DNA of 64,000 bases from an uncultured Clostridia bacterium. Its GTDB lineage: Bacteria; Bacillota; Clostridia; Lachnospirales; CAMZNU01. Below are positions 25,858-34,859 of the stretch, piece by piece (the stretch's first letter is position 1; every line of letters starts with the position of its first letter). The notes beneath the pieces are model-generated. The model was given only the letters and a program-made list of their open reading frames with translations, was not told the origin of the DNA and ran no database searches. The stretch is taken from positions 1 through 64,000 of the forward strand of contig CAMZNU010000010.1 in NCBI GenBank assembly GCA_947313885.1. The letters run 5' to 3'. The translations under genes were made by a program, and so were the position numbers.

Positions 25858-26612
25858 TGTTAAAAATCGAAAATATGAGTTGTGGGTATGACAATAAAAA
25901 AGTAATAAAAAATTTAAGCATTGAATTAGAAAAAGGTAAGTTATATGGAGTAATAGGTATAAATGGGTGTGGTAAAAGCACCCTTTTAAATGCAATATCA
26001 TCATTAATAAAATATACAGGTTCAATTAAATTAGAAAATAAGGAATTAAAGAAATTAAAAATAATAGATAGAGCAAAAGAAGTAAGTTATTTATCACAAA
26101 GTATAGAAAATAATGTAGACTTTACGGTATATGAGACGGTAATATTGTATAGATATCCAATGATGAAAGGGTTAATAAGAACGCCGAGTCAAGAAGATAG
26201 AGAAACAGTAGAGAGTACACTAAAAAAATTAAATTTATTAGAATTTAGAGATAGAAAAATAAAAGAGCTATCAGGTGGTCAAAAACAACGAGTTTTTTTA
26301 GCAGGGGCAATAGTAAATGAGCCGAAGATTTTGCTGTTAGATGAGCCGACGAATCACTTAGATATAAAATATCAAATACAAACTATAGAGCTAGTAAAAA
26401 AAATTGGTAAAGAAAAAAATATAATAGTAGTTGCAGTTTTACATGACTTAAATATTGTTATGAAATATGTAGATAAAGTTTTGTTACTAAGAAAAGATGA
26501 GAAATATATATTTGATGATACGGATAAAGTGCTAAAAGGTTTTGATATAGAAGATGAATATAAATTCAACATAAAAAGATATATGGAGGATAGTTATAAA
26601 ATATGGGTATAA
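25857..26612 (+). CDS. btuD: Cobalamin ABC transporter ATPase
   Basis: 251 aa. Walker A GINGCGKST near 40, signature LSGGQKQR near 140, Walker B ILLLDEPTNHLD near 160, and VLHDLN. It powers BtuCD. The last 10 nt overlap the Dph6-like gene, which keeps that gene in the B12 operon. Confidence 0.9.
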   Translation: MLKIENMSCGYDNKKVIKNLSIELEKGKLYGVIGINGCGKSTLLNAISSLIKYTGSIKLENKELKKLKIIDRAKEVSYLSQSIENNVDFTVYETVILYRYPMMKGLIRTPSQEDRETVESTLKKLNLLEFRDRKIKELSGGQKQRVFLAGAIVNEPKILLLDEPTNHLDIKYQIQTIELVKKIGKEKNIIVVAVLHDLNIVMKYVDKVLLLRKDEKYIFDDTDKVLKGFDIEDEYKFNIKRYMEDSYKIWV

Positions 26613-27274
26613 CTAAAGAAAAGTTTTGTTTATCATATAGTTTAGGAAAAGATAGTACATTAGCATTAAATAGGATGATTGAAAAAGGACACAGACCAGT
26701 AGCACTTATAATATCAGTGAATGAAGATTATAATCTTACGTGGTTTCATGGAGTAGAAAATAATTTTTTAGATAAAGTTTCAAAATCTTTAGGTATTAAA
26801 ATAATAAAAGCAGTAGGAAACGGTAAAAATTATAGAGAAGTTTTAAAGGATGGGTTAAAAGAAGCAAAAGGATTAGGAGCAACAAGTTGTGTTTTTGGGG
26901 ATATAGATATAGAAGAACATAAAGAATGGGGAAATAAAATTTGTGAGGAAGTAGGTTTAAAAAGTGTATACCCTCTGTGGCAAGAAAATAGAGAAACAAT
27001 AGTTAAAGAATTTATAAATAAAGGTTTTAAAGGGATAGTAAAAACGGTATCAAAAGAGTATAAAGTATCAAAAGAGTTTTTAGGACGTGATCTAAATTTA
27101 GAATTGTTAGAAGAGTTTAGAAAAATAGGAATAGACTTATGTGGTGAAAATGGTGAATATCATACATTTGTATATGATGGAAAACTATTTAAAGAGCCGA
27201 TAAAATTTAAAAAAATGTCTATACATGAAAGTGAATATTCATATTCGTTAATGTTAGGTGAATTAGATGGGTAG
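26603..27274 (+). CDS. Dph6-like ATP pyrophosphatase (diphthine-ammonia ligase family)
   Basis: 223 aa. N-terminal PP-loop SYSLGKDSTLAL, then VFGDIDIEEHKEWGNKICEEVG, PLWQENRE and CGENGEYHTFVYDG, the hallmarks of the ATP_bind_4/Dph6 family. In archaea and eukaryotes Dph6 amidates diphthine on EF2 with ATP and ammonia; bacteria lack diphthamide, so the substrate must differ. Overlap with btuD and the CobQ-like gene places it in corrinoid metabolism. I infer an amidation or adenylation step in B12 salvage. Confidence 0.8.
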   Translation: MGITKEKFCLSYSLGKDSTLALNRMIEKGHRPVALIISVNEDYNLTWFHGVENNFLDKVSKSLGIKIIKAVGNGKNYREVLKDGLKEAKGLGATSCVFGDIDIEEHKEWGNKICEEVGLKSVYPLWQENRETIVKEFINKGFKGIVKTVSKEYKVSKEFLGRDLNLELLEEFRKIGIDLCGENGEYHTFVYDGKLFKEPIKFKKMSIHESEYSYSLMLGELDG

Positions 27275-28064
27275 AAGTGTTGCAATACTTGGTACAGGGT
27301 CATCAGTTGGAAAAACATTAATAACTATGAGTTTATGTTATTACTACGGATATGAAAAACAAATGTTAGTATCACCGTTTAAAGCATTTAATTTATCAGG
27401 AGAATCATTTGAATTAGATGGTAGAACTATAGGAAATGCACAATATATACAAAGTATAGCAAGTAATAAACTTTATAATTGTAAAATGAATCCTATATTA
27501 AAACAATACGATAATAATAAAATGAAAAATATTGTTTTAGGAGATGAAGTAGATAAGTTAGATATATGTGAAATGAAAGAAATAGTTAATAGAAGTTATG
27601 ATGATATAAAAAAAGAAAATGATATAATAATTATAGAAGGAAGTGGAAGTTTTTTAGAATTGAACATAGATGATTTAGATATTCCAAATTTAATGTTAGT
27701 AAAAGAAAAAAAAATACCGATAATTATTGTATGCGACATTAGTAATGGAGGTGTATTTGGAAATTTATATGGACATATAAATCTTTTAGATGAACAGACT
27801 AGAAAACTTGTAAAAGGTATTATAATAAATAAATTTGATGGTGAGCCTAAGTTTTTCGAAACGGGAAAAGAAATATTAGAAAAAATATGTAAAGTACCGA
27901 TATTAGGAATAATACCCAAAATAGAAAACACGCTACCAGAGGAAGATGTTAAACATGTATATAAACATAAGTGTTTAAATTTAGAAGATGAAATAAAAAA
28001 GGTTTCAAGAGAAATAATAAAACATATGGAAATGGAATTAATAACGAACATAATAAGAAAATAA
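27267..28064 (+). CDS. CobQ-like protein lacking the glutaminase domain
   Basis: 265 aa. It resembles only the N-terminal synthetase half of cobyric acid synthase: ILGTGSSVGKTLITMSLC P-loop, VSPFKAFNLSG, GRTIGNAQYIQ, MNPILK, IIEGSGS, DISNGGVFGNLYGHINLL and GIIINKFDGE. CobQ is usually about 490 aa with a C-terminal GATase_3 domain; none follows here and the gene ends cleanly before a terminator. It may use free ammonia or ammonia from a partner. It overlaps the Dph6-like gene by 8 nt and shares the B12 riboswitch. Confidence 0.75.
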   Translation: MGRSVAILGTGSSVGKTLITMSLCYYYGYEKQMLVSPFKAFNLSGESFELDGRTIGNAQYIQSIASNKLYNCKMNPILKQYDNNKMKNIVLGDEVDKLDICEMKEIVNRSYDDIKKENDIIIIEGSGSFLELNIDDLDIPNLMLVKEKKIPIIIVCDISNGGVFGNLYGHINLLDEQTRKLVKGIIINKFDGEPKFFETGKEILEKICKVPILGIIPKIENTLPEEDVKHVYKHKCLNLEDEIKKVSREIIKHMEMELITNIIRK

Positions 28065-28090
28065 AAAAGCCCCTATAAGGGGTTTTTTTA
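28063..28090 (+). terminator. Terminator of the B12 operon
   Basis: AAAAAAGCCCC/GGGGTTTTTTT hairpin with a TATAA loop; it can also serve the convergent maoC-like gene. Confidence 0.9.
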
Positions 28091-28096
28091 TTTTAA

Positions 28097-28513
28097 TTAT
28101 TTAGGTGGCATAACTGTAGCAGTTCCATCTACAACAATTTTGCCATCTTGATTTGTGCAAGTAGTTTTAAGTACAATTCTATTTTTCTCTGTAATAATTT
28201 CTGTAACTTCAGCTTTAGCAGTAATTGTATCGCCAAATTTAACAGGTGCTAAAAACTTAAGATTTTGCCCTAAGTAAATAGTACCAGGACCTGGTAAATG
28301 CATACCAAGAACTGTAGAAATAAAAGAACCTACAAGCATACCGTGAGCAATTCTACCTTTGAACATACTTTTAGATGCGATCACATCATTTACATGTGCA
28401 GGATTTAGATCACCAGTAATACCAGCAAAAAGATAAACATCACTTTCAGATATAGTTTTTTGAAAAGATGCGGTATCACCTAATTTAATTTCTTTAATCG
28501 TTTTACCATTCAT
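28097..28513 (-). CDS. MaoC-like (R)-enoyl-CoA hydratase
   Basis: 138 aa from ATG 28513 behind AAAGGAGG; the track's longer start runs through non-coding AT-rich sequence. Hot-dog hydratase with catalytic Asp/His in FAGITGDLNPAHVN and RIAHGMLVGS. It hydrates trans-enoyl-CoA to (R)-3-hydroxyacyl-CoA (PhaJ-like). It reads away from the adjacent lysine operon, whose pathway runs through crotonyl-CoA, a plausible but unproven substrate. Confidence 0.85.
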   Translation of the reverse strand: MNGKTIKEIKLGDTASFQKTISESDVYLFAGITGDLNPAHVNDVIASKSMFKGRIAHGMLVGSFISTVLGMHLPGPGTIYLGQNLKFLAPVKFGDTITAKAEVTEIITEKNRIVLKTTCTNQDGKIVVDGTATVMPPK

Positions 28514-28684
28514 AATAAAACCTCCTTTTGGTGGAATTATAACATAAAACATATTATAGAGCAATATACATAGAAAAAGGGCGAAAATAATACAATATAA
28601 AAACAATACAAATAGAAAAAAAGTAAATAGTAATATATTAATTTTAATATGTATAGAAAAATTAGTGTAAACATACAAAAACTA

Positions 28685-28713
28685 TTGACAGTGAAAAAAA
28701 ATAAAAATATAAT
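28685..28713 (+). promoter_or_regulatory. Promoter of the lysine-fermentation operon
   Basis: TTGACA, 17 nt, TATAAT, immediately upstream of the lysine riboswitch. Bases 28514-28684 are an AT-rich divergent promoter region with no ORF that I trust. Confidence 0.88.
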
Positions 28714-28716
28714 AAA

Positions 28717-28880
28717 GAAGATAGAGGAGCAGTTAGTAGGTAATAACATATGTTAAAGCTTAAAGTGGCTAATGATGTTATGAATTACTAAATTGCCGAA
28801 GAACAATATTAACTTTATAACATTGTTCTGGTACATAGGTTAAGCTATGTGTACTGTTACGAATTGTAAAGAGCTATCTA
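28717..28880 (+). ncRNA. Lysine riboswitch (L box), predicted ON type
   Basis: The conserved parts occur in order: AGATAGAGGAGC (P1 5' strand and loop-E-like turn), AGTAGGTAATAAC, GCCGAAG (28795), CTGG (28828), ACTGTTAC (28853) and GAGCTATCT (P1 3' strand). P3 (AACAATATT/AACATTGTT) and P4 (GTACATA/TATGTGTAC) are visible. The 3' strand of P1 (28874-28879) is also part of the 5' arm of the following terminator. A lysine-bound aptamer should therefore prevent termination and turn the catabolic operon on. Confidence 0.92.
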
Positions 28881-28916
28881 CATACGGGGATACCCGTGTG
28901 TAGATAGCTCTTTTTC
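28868..28916 (+). terminator. Riboswitch-controlled terminator
   Basis: A 21-bp stem (AAAGAGCTATCTACATACGGG against its complement with one wobble) with a GATA loop and a T tract. Its 5' arm contains CTATCT, the P1 3' strand of the aptamer, so P1 and the terminator are mutually exclusive. Confidence 0.9.
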
Positions 28917-28934
28917 TTTTAATAGGAGGATATT

Positions 28935-29315
28935 ATGGAATCTTTAATAAGAATGAGAATGAGTATGCACGATGCACATTATGGTGGGAACTTAGTAGAT
29001 GGTTCAAGAATGCTAAACCTTTTCGGGGATGTTGCAACAGAATTATTAATAAAAAATGATGGAGATGAAGGTTTATTTAGAGCGTATACGGAAGTAGAAT
29101 TTTTAGCACCTGTGTATGCAGGTGATTTTATAGAAGCAGTAGGTAAAATTGTTAAAACAGGAAACACATCAAGAACGATGGAATTTGAGGCAAGAAAAGT
29201 TATAGCACCAAGAACAGATATAAGTGATTCAGCTTGTGATGTATTAGAACAACCAATAGTAGTATGTAGAGCGAAAGGTGTATGTGTAGTACCAAAAGAA
29301 AGTCAAAGGGGGTAA
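28935..29315 (+). CDS. kal: 3-aminobutyryl-CoA ammonia-lyase
   Basis: 126-aa hot-dog protein: [20 protein letters not shown] and [31 protein letters not shown]. Kal releases ammonia from L-3-aminobutyryl-CoA to form crotonyl-CoA in lysine fermentation. AGGAGG precedes ATG, directly after the riboswitch terminator. It is the first gene of the operon. Confidence 0.93.
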   Translation: MESLIRMRMSMHDAHYGGNLVDGSRMLNLFGDVATELLIKNDGDEGLFRAYTEVEFLAPVYAGDFIEAVGKIVKTGNTSRTMEFEARKVIAPRTDISDSACDVLEQPIVVCRAKGVCVVPKESQRG

Positions 29316-29318
29316 AAA

Positions 29319-30134
29319 ATGGAGAAGTTAATAATCACGGCGGCTATTTCAGGTGCAGAAGTTACAAAAGAGCATAATCCAAATGTACCGTATACAGTAG
29401 ATGAAATAGTAAGAGAGGCAAAAAGTGCCTATGATGCAGGAGCATCAATAATTCATTTGCATGTAAGAAATGATGATGGAAAGCCAACACAAGATAGAGA
29501 AAGATATAGACAATGTATAGATGCTATAAAAAAACAATGTAAAGATGTAATAGTTCAGCCGTCAACAGGTGGTGCAGTTGGTATGAGTAGTGAGGAGAGA
29601 TTGCAACCAGTTGATTTAAAACCAGAGATGGCTACGTTAGATTGTGGTACTTGTAACTTTGGTGGTGATGAAATATTTATAAATACAGAAAACATGATAA
29701 AAGAGTTTGGGCAAAAAATGATAGATTTAGGAGTTAAGCCAGAAGTTGAAGTATTTGATAAAGGAATGGTTGATACAGCTATAAGAATGAATAAAAAAGG
29801 ATTTATAAAATCGCCTATGCATTTTGATTTTGTGTTAGGTGTAAATGGAGGAATGAGTGCTACGCCACGAGATGTAGTATATATGGTAGAAAGTATACCA
29901 ACAGGTTCAACGTTTACAGTAGCAGGAATAGGAAGACATCAATTTCCGATGGCGACACTAGCGATATTAATGGGTGGTCATGTAAGAGTAGGATTTGAAG
30001 ATAATTTAAATATTGAAAAAGGTGTATTAGCAAAATCAAATGGAGAGCTTGTAGAGAAAGTTGTAAGAATAGCAAAAGAGTTAGGAAGAGAAATAGCTAC
30101 ACCAGAAGAAGCTAGAAAAATTTTAAACTTATAG
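29319..30134 (+). CDS. kce: 3-keto-5-aminohexanoate cleavage enzyme
   Basis: 271 aa, BKACE family. The zinc-binding IIHLHVRNDDGKPTQD is near 45, with VQPSTGGAVGMS, ATLDCGTCNFG and GGHVRVGFEDNL. It reacts 3-keto-5-aminohexanoate with acetyl-CoA to give 3-aminobutyryl-CoA and acetoacetate. It lies between kal and the CoA-transferase genes. Confidence 0.95.
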   Translation: MEKLIITAAISGAEVTKEHNPNVPYTVDEIVREAKSAYDAGASIIHLHVRNDDGKPTQDRERYRQCIDAIKKQCKDVIVQPSTGGAVGMSSEERLQPVDLKPEMATLDCGTCNFGGDEIFINTENMIKEFGQKMIDLGVKPEVEVFDKGMVDTAIRMNKKGFIKSPMHFDFVLGVNGGMSATPRDVVYMVESIPTGSTFTVAGIGRHQFPMATLAILMGGHVRVGFEDNLNIEKGVLAKSNGELVEKVVRIAKELGREIATPEEARKILNL

Positions 30135-30142
30135 GGGGAAAA

Positions 30143-30793
30143 ATGAATAAGGTAAAAAAAATAGAGGAGTTAGAAAATTTATTTTTTGATGGCATGACGT
30201 TAATGATCGGAGGATTTTTAGGTTGTGGAACGCCAGAGAAATTAATAGATTACGTAGTTAAGTTAAATATACAAAATATAGAAATAATAGCAAATGATAC
30301 AACATTTGATAATGTAGGTGTTGGTAAATTAATATCAAATGGTCAAGTAAAAAAAGTGATAGTGACCCATGTAGGAACGAATCCAACTACAGGAAAATTA
30401 ATGTTTGAAAATAAATTAGAAGTTGAGTTATCACCACAAGGAACATTAATAGAAAGAATACGAGCAGGTGGATATGGTTTAGGTGGAATATTAACAGCTA
30501 CAGGAGTTGGTACAGAAGTAGAAGAGGGTAAAGAAAAAATAAAGATTAAAGGTAAAGAATATTTATTAGAATTACCGTTAAGAGCAGACGTATCGTTAGT
30601 GTATGGAACTAAGTGCGATAAGTTTGGAAATACATATTATGAAGGTACGACAAAAAACTTTAATCCTATGATTTGTATGGCGGGGGATAAAGTAATAGTG
30701 CAAAGTGATGAAATAGTAGAAATAGGACAAATAGACGTTGAGAAAATTATGACACCAGGAGTAGTAGTAAACTACGTAGTGAAGGGGGAGTAA
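30143..30793 (+). CDS. atoD: CoA-transferase alpha subunit (butyrate-acetoacetate type)
   Basis: 216 aa. [22 protein letters not shown] near 19 and [23 protein letters not shown] are typical of SCOT-type alpha subunits. With the next gene it should move CoA from butyryl-CoA to the acetoacetate formed by Kce. The naming within the ato/ctf family is approximate. Confidence 0.92.
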   Translation: MNKVKKIEELENLFFDGMTLMIGGFLGCGTPEKLIDYVVKLNIQNIEIIANDTTFDNVGVGKLISNGQVKKVIVTHVGTNPTTGKLMFENKLEVELSPQGTLIERIRAGGYGLGGILTATGVGTEVEEGKEKIKIKGKEYLLELPLRADVSLVYGTKCDKFGNTYYEGTTKNFNPMICMAGDKVIVQSDEIVEIGQIDVEKIMTPGVVVNYVVKGE

Positions 30794-30794
30794 G

Positions 30795-31457
30795 ATGATT
30801 AATGAAAAAACAGTAAAAGAAGTAATAGCAAAAAGGGTAGCAAGAGAATTAAAAGAAGGACAGTTAGTAAATTTAGGAATAGGGTTACCAACAATGGTAT
30901 CAAACTATGTTGATAAAAATAAAATGATAACATTTCAATCAGAAAATGGAATGGTAGGAATGGGAAAAGCACCAGAAGAAGGAAAGGAAAATGACAATAT
31001 AAAAAATGCAGGTGGATCACATGTAACGGTAGAAAAAGAAGGTGCATTTTTTGATTCTAGTTATTCGTTTGGTTTAATAAGAGGTGGACATGTAGACGTT
31101 ACAGTATTAGGAGCGTTACAAGTAGATGAAAAAGGAAATGTATCTAATTGGAAAATACCAAATAAACTGTTACCAGGAATGGGCGGTGCTATGGATTTAG
31201 TAGAAGGAGCAAAAAAAGTAATAATAGCAATGCAACATACAGCAAGAGGGAAAGAAAAAATATTAAAGGAATGTAATTTACCATTTACAGCGAAGGGGGT
31301 AGTAAACTTAATTATAACAGAATATGGTGTAATGGAAGTAACTAAAGATGGTTTATTATTAAAAGAGATAAATAAAGAAACAACAGTAGAAGAAATGCAA
31401 AAAGTAACAGGAGCTAAGTTAATAATATCAGAAGATTTAAAAGAGATGACAGTATAA
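30795..31457 (+). CDS. atoA: CoA-transferase beta subunit (butyrate-acetoacetate type)
   Basis: 220 aa. [16 protein letters not shown] near 25 and the catalytic Glu in [11 protein letters not shown] near 54; [20 protein letters not shown] follows. It starts 1 nt after the alpha-subunit stop codon and completes the heteromeric enzyme. Confidence 0.93.
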   Translation: MINEKTVKEVIAKRVARELKEGQLVNLGIGLPTMVSNYVDKNKMITFQSENGMVGMGKAPEEGKENDNIKNAGGSHVTVEKEGAFFDSSYSFGLIRGGHVDVTVLGALQVDEKGNVSNWKIPNKLLPGMGGAMDLVEGAKKVIIAMQHTARGKEKILKECNLPFTAKGVVNLIITEYGVMEVTKDGLLLKEINKETTVEEMQKVTGAKLIISEDLKEMTV

Positions 31458-31480
31458 ATTATAAAAGGGGAGAATTTAAA

Positions 31481-32518
31481 ATGAAAACAGGATGTAAATT
31501 TGGAACGCATAGAGTAATATCACCATTAAACGTATTACCACAAACAGCAACGAAAATTAATAATGATATGGAAATTTATGATAATGAAATATTAATAGAT
31601 GTAATGTCATTAAATATTGATTCAGCAAGTTTTACACAAATTGAAGAAGTTTGTGGCGGAGATGTAGAAAAAATAAAAAAAATGATAATGGAGATAGTTG
31701 AAGAAAAAGGTAAAATGCAAAACCCAGTAACAGGTTCAGGAGGAATGTTAATAGGTAAAGTATCAAAAATAGGTGACAAATTAAAAGGTAAAATCGATTT
31801 AAAAGAAGGAGATAAGTTAGCAACATTAGTATCATTATCGTTAACACCATTAAAAATAGATACGATAATAGACATTAAAAAAGATATAGATAGAGTGGAT
31901 ATTAAAGGTAAAGCGATATTATTTGAAAGTGGAATATATTCAGTATTACCAAATGATATGGAAGAGACGTTAGCATTAGCGGCATTAGACGTAGCAGGAG
32001 CACCAGCACAAGCTAGAAAATTAGTAAAAAAAGATGATTATGTAGTAGTGTTAGGAGCAAATGGTAAGTCAGGATTATTATGTTGTTATGAAGCTATGAA
32101 AAAGGTTGGGGATAATGGATTAGTAGTTGGGCTTGTAAGAAATGAAAAAGGGAGAGTTGCATTAGAAAAAACAGGTTTTTGCCATAAAGTAGTAATAGCA
32201 GATGCACAAGAGCCTATAACAGTATTAAATGAATTAATGAAAGTATCAGGAAATAAAGAATATGATGTAGCAATTAATGTTGTTAACGTTCCAAATACAG
32301 AAATGTCTACAATATTACCAGTAAAAGATGATGGAATAGTATACTTCTTCTCAATGGCAACAAGTTTTACAAAAGCGGCATTAGGAGCAGAAGGTGTAGG
32401 AAAAGACGTTAATATGATAATTGGAAATGGTTATACAAGAGGTCATGCAAAAGTGACTATAGAAGATGTTAGAGAAAGTAAAGTTATAAGAGAAATATTT
32501 GAAAACATGTACGTGTAG
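31481..32518 (+). CDS. kdd: L-erythro-3,5-diaminohexanoate dehydrogenase
   Basis: 345 aa. A Rossmann NAD site is seen as VVLGANGKSGLLCCYEAM near 190; the N-terminus GCKFGTHRVISP and IGNGYTRGHAKVTIEDVRES near the end fit Kdd. It oxidatively deaminates 3,5-diaminohexanoate to 3-keto-5-aminohexanoate. Expected position between the CoA transferase and kamA. Confidence 0.93.
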   Translation: MKTGCKFGTHRVISPLNVLPQTATKINNDMEIYDNEILIDVMSLNIDSASFTQIEEVCGGDVEKIKKMIMEIVEEKGKMQNPVTGSGGMLIGKVSKIGDKLKGKIDLKEGDKLATLVSLSLTPLKIDTIIDIKKDIDRVDIKGKAILFESGIYSVLPNDMEETLALAALDVAGAPAQARKLVKKDDYVVVLGANGKSGLLCCYEAMKKVGDNGLVVGLVRNEKGRVALEKTGFCHKVVIADAQEPITVLNELMKVSGNKEYDVAINVVNVPNTEMSTILPVKDDGIVYFFSMATSFTKAALGAEGVGKDVNMIIGNGYTRGHAKVTIEDVRESKVIREIFENMYV

Positions 32519-32548
32519 AAATTAATTTTATATAAGGGGGAAATTAAA

Positions 32549-33829
32549 ATGGCAGTTATAAAAAATGAAGTATCAGAGGTTAATAGAAAAAGATTTTTTA
32601 GTGACGTAACAAATGAGCAATGGGATGATTGGAAATGGCAAGTAGCAAATAGAATAGAAACTTTAGATGATTTAAAAAAATATGTGTCATTAACAGAAGA
32701 GGAAGAAGAAGGTATTACAAAATGTTTAGGAACGTTAAGAATGGCGATAACGCCACATTATTTAACATTAATAGATTTAGAAGATCCGTATTGTGCAATA
32801 AGACGTCAAGCAGTACCACAGGGATTAGAAACGTATAGATCAGAAGTTGATCAAGAAGATCCATTACACGAAGATGGAGATTCACCAGTGCCAGGGCTTA
32901 CACATAGATATCCAGATAGATGTTTATTGTTAGTAACAGATCAATGTTCTGTATATTGTAGACACTGTACGAGAAGACGTTTTGCGGGACAAAAAGATGA
33001 TTCATTAGCGACAGCGGGAATAGATAGAGCAATAGAATATATAGCAAAAACAAAAGAAATAAGAGATGTAGTAATATCAGGGGGAGATGCTTTATTAATA
33101 AGTGATAAAAAATTAGAGCATGTATTAAAAAGTTTAAGAGCAATACCACATATAGAAATGATAAGAATAGGAACAAGAACACCAGTAGTTTTACCACAAC
33201 GTATAACAGATGACTTATGTAATATGCTTAAAAAATATCAACCAATATATTTAAATACACATTTCAATCACGGAAAAGAAATGTCAACAGCGTCAATAGA
33301 TGCATTAAATAAATTAGTAAATGCAGGTGTATGTGTAGGGAATCAATCAGTATTATTAGCAGGAGTAAATGATTGTGTACATGTTATGAAAGATTTAGTA
33401 ACGACATTAACATATAACAGAGTTAGACCGTATTATATATATCAATGTGATTTATCGTTAGGGTTATCACACTTTAGAACGTCAGTATCAAAAGGTGTAG
33501 AAATAATAGAAGGACTAAGAGGACACGTATCAGGATTATGTGTACCAACGTTTGTAGTAGATGCACCAGGAGGCGGCGGTAAAATACCTGTAATGCCACA
33601 ATATGTAATATCACAAAACCATAATAAAACGATATTAAGAAACTTCGAGGGAGTAATTACGACGTATGAAGAGCCAAGTGATTATGTGCCAGGATGTAAA
33701 TGTGAAGTATGTAGAGGTGATAAAGTAGTTAATAAGGTAGGAGTTGCAGGACTGTTAAATGGTCAGCAAATTGCATTAGAGCCAGAAGGTTTAGAAAGAA
33801 AGAAAAGAAGTGAAAAAAATAAACATTAA
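32549..33829 (+). CDS. kamA: Lysine 2,3-aminomutase
   Basis: 426-aa radical-SAM, PLP enzyme. The [4Fe-4S] motif CSVYCRHCTRRRFAG is near 133; VISGGDALLISD and IRIGTRTPVVLPQRIT follow, and GGGGKIPVMPQYV carries the PLP-binding Lys. It turns L-lysine into beta-lysine, the entry step. The C-terminal CKCEVCRG Cys are typical for zinc. It overlaps kamB. Confidence 0.97.
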   Translation: MAVIKNEVSEVNRKRFFSDVTNEQWDDWKWQVANRIETLDDLKKYVSLTEEEEEGITKCLGTLRMAITPHYLTLIDLEDPYCAIRRQAVPQGLETYRSEVDQEDPLHEDGDSPVPGLTHRYPDRCLLLVTDQCSVYCRHCTRRRFAGQKDDSLATAGIDRAIEYIAKTKEIRDVVISGGDALLISDKKLEHVLKSLRAIPHIEMIRIGTRTPVVLPQRITDDLCNMLKKYQPIYLNTHFNHGKEMSTASIDALNKLVNAGVCVGNQSVLLAGVNDCVHVMKDLVTTLTYNRVRPYYIYQCDLSLGLSHFRTSVSKGVEIIEGLRGHVSGLCVPTFVVDAPGGGGKIPVMPQYVISQNHNKTILRNFEGVITTYEEPSDYVPGCKCEVCRGDKVVNKVGVAGLLNGQQIALEPEGLERKKRSEKNKH

Positions 33830-34859
33830 TATGGATGAAATAATAGAAGGAATAATAAAAAATAGAAGTGTATCAATTATAGGAATGGGAAAAAACGTAG
33901 GTAAAACTACAGTATTAAATTATTTAATAAATAAGACCAAGGGTAAAATAGCTCTTGGTCTTACTTCTATAGGAAGAGATGGGGAAACGGAAGATATAGT
34001 AACGTCAACGAGTAAACCAAAAATATATGTATATGAAGGAACTGTAATAGGTACGGCAAAAAATCTTTTAATGAGAAGTTGTATAACATATGAAGTAATA
34101 GAAAGTACACATATAAAAACACCTATGGGAAAAATAATAATAGTTAAGGCGTTATCAAGTGGATATATAGAAATAGGTGGGGCGTCAATAAATGAGCAAA
34201 CAAAAACTATAATTAATAAGATGAGAAATTTGGGTAGTGAATTAATAATAGTAGATGGTGCAATATGTAAAAAAACGACTTCATCACCATTGATAACGAA
34301 TAGTACAATTTTATGTACAGGCGGAGCTATAAGTAATGATGTAAATAAAGTAGTAGAGGATACTATAAACACGATAAAATTATTAACTATGAAAAAAGCT
34401 AATGATAATATAAGGAAAACAAGTTATGAAATATTAGAAAAAAGCGATGTAGGAATTATTGACAACGATAATAATGTTAAAAATATTAATATAAAAACAG
34501 CGCTAGGAAATAGTAAAATTATTATTGACGAGACAGATGAAAATAGTAAATACATAGTAATAAAAGGTGTAGTAGTAGAAAGTATTTTAGAAGACTTTAT
34601 GAAAAGTGGAAAATGTAGAGATGTAAAAATTGTAGTGCTAGACGGTACAAAATTATTTATAAACAAAGAAGTGCTAAATAAATTTGAAAAAAAATGTAAA
34701 GGCATAGAAGTACTAGAAAAAATAAATGTATGTCTAATAGCGGTAAACCCAACGTCTCCAAATGGAAATAAATTAAATGGAGATGAGGTTATAATGAAAT
34801 TAAGAAAAAGAACAAATGTACCAGTAATAGACGTATGTAGAGAAGGTGATACAAATTAG
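33810..34859 (+). CDS. kamB: KamB, P-loop protein of lysine-aminomutase operons
   Basis: 349 aa from GTG 33810 (or ATG 33831). The N-terminal P-loop is IIGMGKNVGKTT near 25, followed by ALGLTSIGRDGE. KamB is found only with lysine aminomutase genes; a role with KamC in reactivating or chaperoning the B12 aminomutase has been suggested but is not proven. It overlaps kamA by 20 nt and kamC by 14 nt. Confidence 0.82.
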   Translation: MKKININMDEIIEGIIKNRSVSIIGMGKNVGKTTVLNYLINKTKGKIALGLTSIGRDGETEDIVTSTSKPKIYVYEGTVIGTAKNLLMRSCITYEVIESTHIKTPMGKIIIVKALSSGYIEIGGASINEQTKTIINKMRNLGSELIIVDGAICKKTTSSPLITNSTILCTGGAISNDVNKVVEDTINTIKLLTMKKANDNIRKTSYEILEKSDVGIIDNDNNVKNINIKTALGNSKIIIDETDENSKYIVIKGVVVESILEDFMKSGKCRDVKIVVLDGTKLFINKEVLNKFEKKCKGIEVLEKINVCLIAVNPTSPNGNKLNGDEVIMKLRKRTNVPVIDVCREGDTN

